Positions 58,766 through 64,000 of a stretch of 64,000 nt of DNA are shown here, one piece after another. The notes under the pieces were generated by a model. The model saw nothing but the letters and a program-made list of their open reading frames with translations. It was not told where the DNA came from and searched no databases. Both the position numbers and the translations under genes were made by a program. Numbering within the stretch: the first letter of the stretch is position 1; every line of letters begins with the position of its first letter. The DNA is from Bacillus paramycoides. GTDB taxonomy: Bacteria > Bacillota > Bacilli > Bacillales > Bacillaceae_G. The stretch covers positions 1-64,000 of the forward strand of contig NZ_MAOI01000025.1 in the NCBI RefSeq assembly GCF_001884235.1. The letters run 5' to 3'.

Positions 58766-58965
58766 ATGACACTCTCCTCGTTTGAAATTCTAACCTCACT
58801 AGTACTTCTCTTTATTTTTATTGTACCTACTTTCTTAAAAGGAAAATACTACACTGTAAAAAAGAACTATCTTTCTTTTACTTATTATGAAGTGAAACTA
58901 TAAGCATGATTTAAAAAACATTTAAATATGCTATAGAGGAAAATAACTTAATTCAGGAGGTCGCT

Positions 58966-59877
58966 ATGAAAGCAATTATTTGCACAAAATACGGGCCACC
59001 TAACGTTCTCAAACTTCAAGACGTAAAGAAACCTACTCCTAAGAAGAATGAAGTGTTAGTTAAGATTCACGCAACAAGTGTAACAACTGGAGATTGTAGA
59101 ATGCGAAGCTTTACTAGTCCCCTTTTATTTTGGATTCCTATGCGAATTATATTAGGTTTTAGAAAACCGAAAAAGCCTATACTCGGTGTAGAGTTATCTG
59201 GTGAAATTGAGGAAGTAGGAACAGATGTAACTCAATTCAAAAAGGGAGATCACATCTTTGCATTAACAGGACTTAACGTTGGTGGTTATGCTGAATACAC
59301 ATGTGTACATGAAAGTGGATTGATAGCATTAAAACCTACCAATGTGACGTATGAGGAAGCTGCAGTTATTCCTTTCGGCGGAACTTCAGCATTACATTTT
59401 CTGAGAAAAGGACGCATAAAAAACGGGCAACAAGTACTTATATATGGCGCCTCCGGATCAGTAGGTACCGCCGCTGTGCAACTTGCTAAACATTTCGGCG
59501 CGACTGTTACAGCTGTTTGTAGTAATTCAAATTTTGAGTTAGTAAAGTCTTTAGGGGCTGATAACACAATTGATTATACGAAAGAGGATTTTACTGAACG
59601 AGGCGAACGCTACGATATTATATTTGATGCAGTTGGGAAGCATCAAAAACAGCATTGTAAGAAAGCACTAGCTCCTAACGGTAAATACGTGTCAGTCAAT
59701 GGAACGATGGCAAAAGTGAGCAAAGAAGATATGCTTTTACTAAAAAAGCTAACCGAAGTAGAAAAACTAAAGTCAGTTATTGATAGAACGTACCCATTAG
59801 AAAAGATTTCAGAGGCTCATACGTATGTGGAAACAGGACGTAAGAAGGGTAATGTCGTGATTACTATAGGAACATAA
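58966..59877 (+). CDS. Medium-chain NAD(P)H quinone oxidoreductase-like protein
   Basis: 303 residues, MDR superfamily without the zinc Cys residues, so the quinone-reductase branch. N-terminal GroES-like domain (MKAIICTKYGPPNVLKLQDV, GVELSGEIEEVGTDVTQFKKGD), Rossmann domain with LIYGASGSVGTAAVQLAK near residue 160 and YDIIFDAVGK. AGGAGG precedes the ATG. It reduces quinones or enals with NADPH; the substrate is not defined. A bcr1 repeat lies just downstream. Confidence 0.87.
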   Translation: MKAIICTKYGPPNVLKLQDVKKPTPKKNEVLVKIHATSVTTGDCRMRSFTSPLLFWIPMRIILGFRKPKKPILGVELSGEIEEVGTDVTQFKKGDHIFALTGLNVGGYAEYTCVHESGLIALKPTNVTYEEAAVIPFGGTSALHFLRKGRIKNGQQVLIYGASGSVGTAAVQLAKHFGATVTAVCSNSNFELVKSLGADNTIDYTKEDFTERGERYDIIFDAVGKHQKQHCKKALAPNGKYVSVNGTMAKVSKEDMLLLKKLTEVEKLKSVIDRTYPLEKISEAHTYVETGRKKGNVVITIGT

Positions 59878-59901
59878 AAAGTTTTCGAGCTAGATTTCAT
59901 C

Positions 59902-60059
59902 TTTATCCCGCTATTTGTGGGCAGTAAGACTCCTACCTCAAAATTCGGCTGGAGCAAAGAAGTTAGGTGGGAGATCAACTCCCCGTAAACGCCCAATTGG
60001 TTCAACTAATAATCAGTGGGGGATGAACAAAACCCCCACTGATTAAAGTTTCACTTTAT
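59902..60059 (-). repeat. bcr1 repeat element
   Basis: About 158 bp with TTTAT at both ends (59902-59906 and 60055-60059), the target duplication expected for bcr1 of the B. cereus group. Inside are short inverted pairs such as CAGTGGGGG and CCCCCACTG, and TGGGAG with CTCCC. A shortened copy is at 11135-11230. Non-coding; spread is thought to depend on enzymes encoded elsewhere. Confidence 0.85.
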
Positions 60060-60097
60060 AAAATACCCCTTTAGATCTATCTAAAGGGGTTAAAAAC

Positions 60098-60871
60098 TTA
60101 TCTTTTAAATCCACCTTCTGAATGAATAACTTGCCCTGTAATCCACTCTGCTTCTTCGCTCACTAAAAACTTAATAAGCCTCGCTGCATCTTTCGGTTCA
60201 CCTATTCTACCGAAAGGAAACATCGGTTTTAATCCTCTTTTTATCTCTTCTGTCATCCATCCCGTATCAGTTGGACCTGGATTAATTGCATTAACAGTTA
60301 TACCTAAATGGGCTACCTCTGCTGACAAAGTACTAGTGAGAGCATCAATAGCTCCCTTCGTTGTTGCATAGGCTAGCTCTCCAGCCATAGGTCCTTTAAA
60401 CTGTCCCGAAGTAATATTAACGATTCTACCGCCAGATTTATTCTTAAATCCACGTGCAAACTTACTACTTAACAGTGTAGTCGCACGAACATTTACCATG
60501 TAATGCTTATCCAACTCTTCGGCAGTCAAATTAGAGAAATCATTATTCGTAGAATAAGCTGCATTATTAATTAATATATCAGGGTACCCCATTTGTTCAG
60601 TAACTTTATTTATAAGCTGTTCTGGTGCAGCATCCCTAGTCAAATCTAACTCCACACTTGATACTTTAACACCATTTTGCATTAGCTCTTCTTTTAATTG
60701 TATTTGTTCATTTTGATCAACGCCCCAAGGCATCTCTTTATCATAATTCGTCCAATACGTAAAAAATATATCGTATCCTGCTTCAGCTAATTCTTTACAA
60801 ATAGCTGCTCCGATACCATCCAGGCGACTTACGCCTGTAACAACTGCTACTTTATTTTTTAATTGATTCAT
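60098..60871 (-). CDS. Short-chain dehydrogenase/reductase (FabG-like)
   Basis: 257 residues from the ATG with GGAGGAG upstream; the longer frame has no binding site. Cofactor loop TGVSRLDGIGAA near residue 13, with an inserted residue pair compared with the usual TGxxxGIG; NNAAYSTNN near 97; catalytic Ser in NITSGQFKG and Tyr-x3-Lys in YATTKGA near 170; C-terminal TGQVIHSEGGF. NAD(P)H-dependent oxidoreductase, substrate unknown. Monocistronic. Confidence 0.88.
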   Translation of the reverse strand: MNQLKNKVAVVTGVSRLDGIGAAICKELAEAGYDIFFTYWTNYDKEMPWGVDQNEQIQLKEELMQNGVKVSSVELDLTRDAAPEQLINKVTEQMGYPDILINNAAYSTNNDFSNLTAEELDKHYMVNVRATTLLSSKFARGFKNKSGGRIVNITSGQFKGPMAGELAYATTKGAIDALTSTLSAEVAHLGITVNAINPGPTDTGWMTEEIKRGLKPMFPFGRIGEPKDAARLIKFLVSEEAEWITGQVIHSEGGFKR

Positions 60872-61398
60872 AATATACTCCTCCAGGTTAAAGGACGCAT
60901 ATTTTATATAAGAGATATAAACTTTCCCACAAAAAAGACAGATACATAAAATAGGCATCTATCCTTACAAAAGGGATGTACAAGCCAAATATGCAGTCCT
61001 TGAATGATTTATAGATAGCTAAATAAACCCTCACTAATGAGAGAGAAAAATTCATCGATCCAACTTCTAATCATTACAAGTTCATCCACATATCTAGTCT
61101 TTATCCCCTTTCAATATATCTCTATTTTTCATTCTAACAAAAAGATGGAATATTTCAAATAACAAAGATGATTTCACTTCTCCTGTGTCAAAAAAATTGT
61201 GATTTACCTACATATAGGCTTTGACTATGTTTCTATTCACAATAACCATTAAGATATTAAAATAACAAAAATAACCAGAAAATCCTGGTAAATAATGTCT
61301 TGTTTTTTTATAATAAAACATGGGGCTAATGTGAGATATGTTGTAAATGGTCTGATTATACAGACTCATCTAGTTTTAAACAAATAGGGGGAAGAGAA
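60872..61398. other. Intergenic stretch between the SDR gene and a lipoprotein gene
   Basis: About 530 AT-rich bases between divergent genes. No open frame with a ribosome binding site on either strand that I could find, no hairpin with a T-run and no convincing promoter pair; TTTGACTATG at 61218 is the only -35-like string for the plus-strand gene. Confidence 0.3.
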
Positions 61399-62700
61399 AT
61401 GTCGAAAAAAGTAATTTCTTTATTTTCTACAGTAATCGTAGCAGCCTTTCTAATAACTGGCTGCGGTCAAAGCGATACGACAAATAAAGAACAAAAAGAA
61501 AATGCAACCAAAGAAAGCAAAACAGAAAAAACGGGTACAACGAAAGAAAATAAACCTGAAGATAAAAAATCCGAAGATAAAAAGACTGAAGATAAAAAGA
61601 CTGAAGATACAGCTACTAACTCAAGCGATTATTCCAAGCTGATCTCCTATATGGAGAAAGAAACAGGTGGTAAAACAAAAGTTCTTTTTGAAAATAAGGA
61701 ACCACAAATCTATAAAGCAGAGGATATTTCAGTATCACTTAATAGTTATACATTAGTTGAATTAAATGGCTTCCATACAGACTTTAACATCCCTTTTAAT
61801 AATCAAACAGACGGTGGAGTTATTCTCGCAAATTATAGTGTAAAAAATAATTCAACTAAAGATATTTACTATATGCCGGCATTGGACATGTCATTTACTG
61901 GTGCTCAGAAAGTATATAGTAACTATAAAGATTTAATCCCAAAAGAAGACCAGCTACCATCCAAGCTTGCTCCAACAAATGATTATTTAGTAAAAGCAGG
62001 CGAAACCATTTCTGGTTATATCGCTTATCCATTTGGAAAAGATGATTTAACAAAAATTTCAAGCCTATCAACAGTCTCCGTCAAAGTTCCAGCTGCACAG
62101 GCTAATAAAGGAAAATTTGATGCCCCAATCGGTAGCCCTGGAAACTTTTCGTTAAGTTTGAACAAACAAGGCACTGAAAAGGTTGCAGCAGATAAAACTT
62201 TCTACCAAGATAAAGCTACCGCTAATAACATGGGCGATAAAAAAATGTTAAAAGAGAAATCAAGTATTAATAATAGTCAAGAATTAGGTGCTGTTAATGT
62301 TACATTAGATGGATACCAATTTACTCAATTCACACCAAATTCCGTCGAAGCTCCACGCTTTGCAAATTTCAAAAATGGTATTGTTCTATTAACAGTAAAA
62401 TTCAAACTTGATAACAAAGATGCTCAAGACGTTGCGCTATCTCCTATAAGCTCTACATTAAGAGTCAATGATGGTACACAATATACGCTTAGCGAAGGCA
62501 TGCTTTTAAATTATGACTATAACGCTTCTGTTAAAACTGGAACATCTGGAGAGCTACTGCAAGTATACACATTAGATCAAGAACAATATGAAAAAATTTG
62601 GAAAGACAAAACCTTTGAGATTGAGTTAGGACCTATGAGAAATAAAGAGGCAAAAGATATTTCACAAGGTAAAAAAGCTAAATTTACATTACCTAAATAA
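61399..62700 (+). CDS. DUF5068-like lipoprotein
   Basis: 433 residues. Signal peptide with lipobox LITGC near residue 22, then a Lys/Glu/Thr-rich linker with tandem SEDKK/TEDKK units (about residues 50-70), and two similar beta domains: SVSLNSYTLVELNGFHTDFN with VILANYSVKNNS in the first and NVTLDGYQFTQFTPN with VLLTVKFKLDN in the second, an internal duplication. AGGGGGAAG precedes the ATG. It should sit on the outer face of the membrane; role unknown. The DUF name is from memory. Confidence 0.75.
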   Translation: MSKKVISLFSTVIVAAFLITGCGQSDTTNKEQKENATKESKTEKTGTTKENKPEDKKSEDKKTEDKKTEDTATNSSDYSKLISYMEKETGGKTKVLFENKEPQIYKAEDISVSLNSYTLVELNGFHTDFNIPFNNQTDGGVILANYSVKNNSTKDIYYMPALDMSFTGAQKVYSNYKDLIPKEDQLPSKLAPTNDYLVKAGETISGYIAYPFGKDDLTKISSLSTVSVKVPAAQANKGKFDAPIGSPGNFSLSLNKQGTEKVAADKTFYQDKATANNMGDKKMLKEKSSINNSQELGAVNVTLDGYQFTQFTPNSVEAPRFANFKNGIVLLTVKFKLDNKDAQDVALSPISSTLRVNDGTQYTLSEGMLLNYDYNASVKTGTSGELLQVYTLDQEQYEKIWKDKTFEIELGPMRNKEAKDISQGKKAKFTLPK

Positions 62701-62719
62701 ATTACTAAATATATAATAG

Positions 62720-62757
62720 AAAAGGCATATAACATATGAATGTTATATGCCTTTTCT
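62720..62757. terminator. Terminator of the DUF5068-like gene
   Basis: AAAAGGCATATAAC and GTTATATGCCTTTT around ATATGAAT, followed by CTATTTTT. Confidence 0.85.
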
Positions 62758-62805
62758 ATTTTTATAAAAACAAGTCTTAACACAATTTTTTTATTTAAGC
62801 CAAAC

Positions 62806-63372
62806 TTAAACCCTTAGCGAACCTCGAAAACCTCTTGCAGCATAATAACATTCTGCCCCATTATGATACACGAAAACGTGCCCGAAGCGATAATCGCAAA
62901 AAATGGCACCGCCGAGTTCTCTAATATCTGAAGGTGTTTGTACCCAACTCGATGATTTCATGTCGAATTTTCCAAGCTTTTGCAAATCTCGATATTGTTC
63001 TTCGTTTAATAGTTCAATACCCATTGCAGTTGCCACATCAATAACGTTATTTTCTGGTTTATGTTTTTTTCTTGACTCTAGCGCTTCAAGATCATAACAA
63101 AGGCTTCTGCGACCTTTAGGACTTTCCGCTGAACAATCATAGAAAGTATACTCGTCCTTCTCTTTATCATAACTAACGACATCTGGTTCGCCACCCGTTA
63201 TTTCCATTTCGTTAAGTGACCATAATTTCTCAGTATTAGCATTCAGCTTCGCTTCAACTTTAGCCCATTCAAGACCTTCATGGCGATTCATGTTCTTCTC
63301 AAAACGAGCTTTCAATACATTAAATAACTCTTCACGTTGTTCTACTGATAGCTCATTTTTATTCTCTGTCAT
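62806..63372 (-). CDS. DUF4256 family protein
   Basis: 188 residues, soluble. Typical blocks: FNVLKARFEKNMNRHEGLEW near residue 17, GGEPDVVSYDKEKDEYTFYD, CSAESPKGRRSLCYDLEALE and GRGGAIFCDYRFGHVFVYHN-like end (ELGGAIFCDYRFGHVFVYHN). CGGAGG precedes the ATG. Widespread in bacteria; function unknown to me. Confidence 0.85.
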   Translation of the reverse strand: MTENKNELSVEQREELFNVLKARFEKNMNRHEGLEWAKVEAKLNANTEKLWSLNEMEITGGEPDVVSYDKEKDEYTFYDCSAESPKGRRSLCYDLEALESRKKHKPENNVIDVATAMGIELLNEEQYRDLQKLGKFDMKSSSWVQTPSDIRELGGAIFCDYRFGHVFVYHNGAECYYAARGFRGSLRV

Positions 63373-63552
63373 ATTAGTCCTCCGAATTGTGTTTACTTAT
63401 AATGTTTTATAATAAATTTGCTCAATAATTGTTTGAATGCAGTTTACAATAAATTATATAATTTATTGAGTCTCTTTTTCAACAATCTGTCCTTTTAACG
63501 AAACAACTCGTTGTCACTTAAAACTTCCTTATATATCCTATGAGAATATCCA

Positions 63553-64000
63553 TTATAAAGCCCTAAAATCCTTCATACTTTCTCCAAGAATATAATGTGA
63601 AAACCACATCAAATTCTGCTTCATAATAGCCACATGAATTCCTGGCTGGTCAGAACTATATGCCATTCCTTTAAATATAATTAATTCTGTATCAATTTCC
63701 ATATCCTTTAATCCTTGATATAGCTCATATGCATTTGTAGTTGGAATTCTTGCATCCTTTTCACCATGTTGGATTAGGGTAGGCGTACAGGCCGATTTAA
63801 TATATGTCATTGGTGATGCTTTAGCATATATATCTGAATCATTCCATGGATTATCTCCTAAATACATTCTAATAAAGTAAGGTATATCTGTATTTACATA
63901 ATGGGTGCTCCAGTTAGTAATTCCGCCTCCAACTGAAATCGCCTTAAATCTACTACTAAATGTAGAACAGAAAGCTGATATATATCCCCCGTTGCTCCAT
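63553..64000 (-). CDS. S9-type prolyl oligopeptidase family protein (5' end off the window)
   Basis: The last 148 codons of an alpha/beta-hydrolase peptidase. WSNGGYISAF near the window edge carries the nucleophile Ser, HGEKDARIP the Asp and QPGIHVAI the His of the triad, so all three catalytic residues lie in view in family order. The C-terminus (LMWFSHYIL) is typical of dipeptidyl-aminopeptidase/acylaminoacyl-peptidase types. The start and the N-terminal propeller, if any, lie beyond 64000. Confidence 0.82.
   Translation of the reverse strand, partial: WSNGGYISAFCSTFSSRFKAISVGGGITNWSTHYVNTDIPYFIRMYLGDNPWNDSDIYAKASPMTYIKSACTPTLIQHGEKDARIPTTNAYELYQGLKDMEIDTELIIFKGMAYSSDQPGIHVAIMKQNLMWFSHYILGESMKDFRAL

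Noticed and set aside
60872-61398. Possible small gene or RNA in the 530-base gap
   Set aside because: No ribosome binding site with a frame, no terminator and no promoter pair could be supported on either strand.

Overview
The window is a low-GC Firmicute chromosome segment and almost certainly comes from the Bacillus cereus group (cereus, thuringiensis or anthracis). The evidence is a full-length bcr1 repeat (59902-60059, TTTAT at both ends) plus a second shortened copy, AGGAGG-type ribosome binding sites, sigma-A promoters, an S-box riboswitch, and gene content typical of the group (cshA, murF, ddl, hppD-fahA-hmgA, glcU, modAB, an LPXTG surface protein). No rRNA, tRNA, CRISPR array, insertion sequence or prophage was seen. 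The first gene (cshA, 3' end) and the last (an S9-type peptidase, 5' end) run off the window.

Layout. 1-4.3 kb: cshA, murF and ddl, all on the minus strand, with a terminator-like attenuator just before cshA. 4.5-7.4 kb: two transporters. 7.6-11.1 kb: the tyrosine-degradation operon hppD-fahA-hmgA with a CcpA-type cre site. 11.3-12.1 kb: five tandem copies of a 36-residue hydrophobic peptide gene. 12.5-19.1 kb: a HAD phosphatase and a complete oligopeptide ABC operon. 19.4-25 kb: a two-component system plus ABC exporter laid out like B. subtilis lnrJKLMN. 25.1-27.3 kb: an ABC-F ribosome-protection-type ATPase behind a leader peptide and two terminator hairpins. 27.4-45 kb: a mixed accessory region (lipoproteins, TatD, YxeA, YitT, a LacI regulator with its operator, PlsC, EamA/LysR, the modAB set, glcU) punctuated by small-peptide cassettes. 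45-51 kb: proI, an aldo/keto reductase, a SAM-riboswitch-controlled OppA-type lipoprotein, and a cluster of gene remnants (pieces of at least two more OppA genes, an AraC regulator, a pnuC end). 51-64 kb: surface protein, drug efflux, a half-size MFS coupled to an FAD oxidase, reductases, lipoproteins and a peptidase.

The most striking thing is a set of seven promoters (27.4, 33.8, two divergent at 34.0, 37.3, 38.4 and 40.96 kb). All seven align without gaps over 40 bp as CTTACA-N4-TGTWAK-N6-GTAA-N7-CGATAGT (variable positions between), and in all seven a -10 hexamer (TACAAT, TATAAT, CATAAT or TAAAAT) follows after exactly 19 bp, with no sigma-A -35. Four of them drive cassettes of 25-40 residue peptides without signal sequences, one drives a single 37-residue membrane peptide, and the two promoters of a perfect palindrome lead into a decayed cassette on one side and a roughly 105-nt RNA without a credible gene on the other. 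The peptides fall into two recurring families: one ending in L-x-D-A-K-x-V-x3-L-N, and one with D-F-[LI]-G-x-A-S-G-x3-L-T-A-x-I. The five-gene array at 11.4-12.1 kb belongs to the second family. I read this as a coordinately activated regulon of small amphipathic or membrane peptides; its regulator is not in the window and its function is unknown to me.

Starts were chosen by ribosome binding site. In several genes (cshA, ddl, the HAD gene, oppB, hppD, the ABC-F gene and others) this gives a shorter protein, or a TTG or GTG start, compared with the longest open frame.
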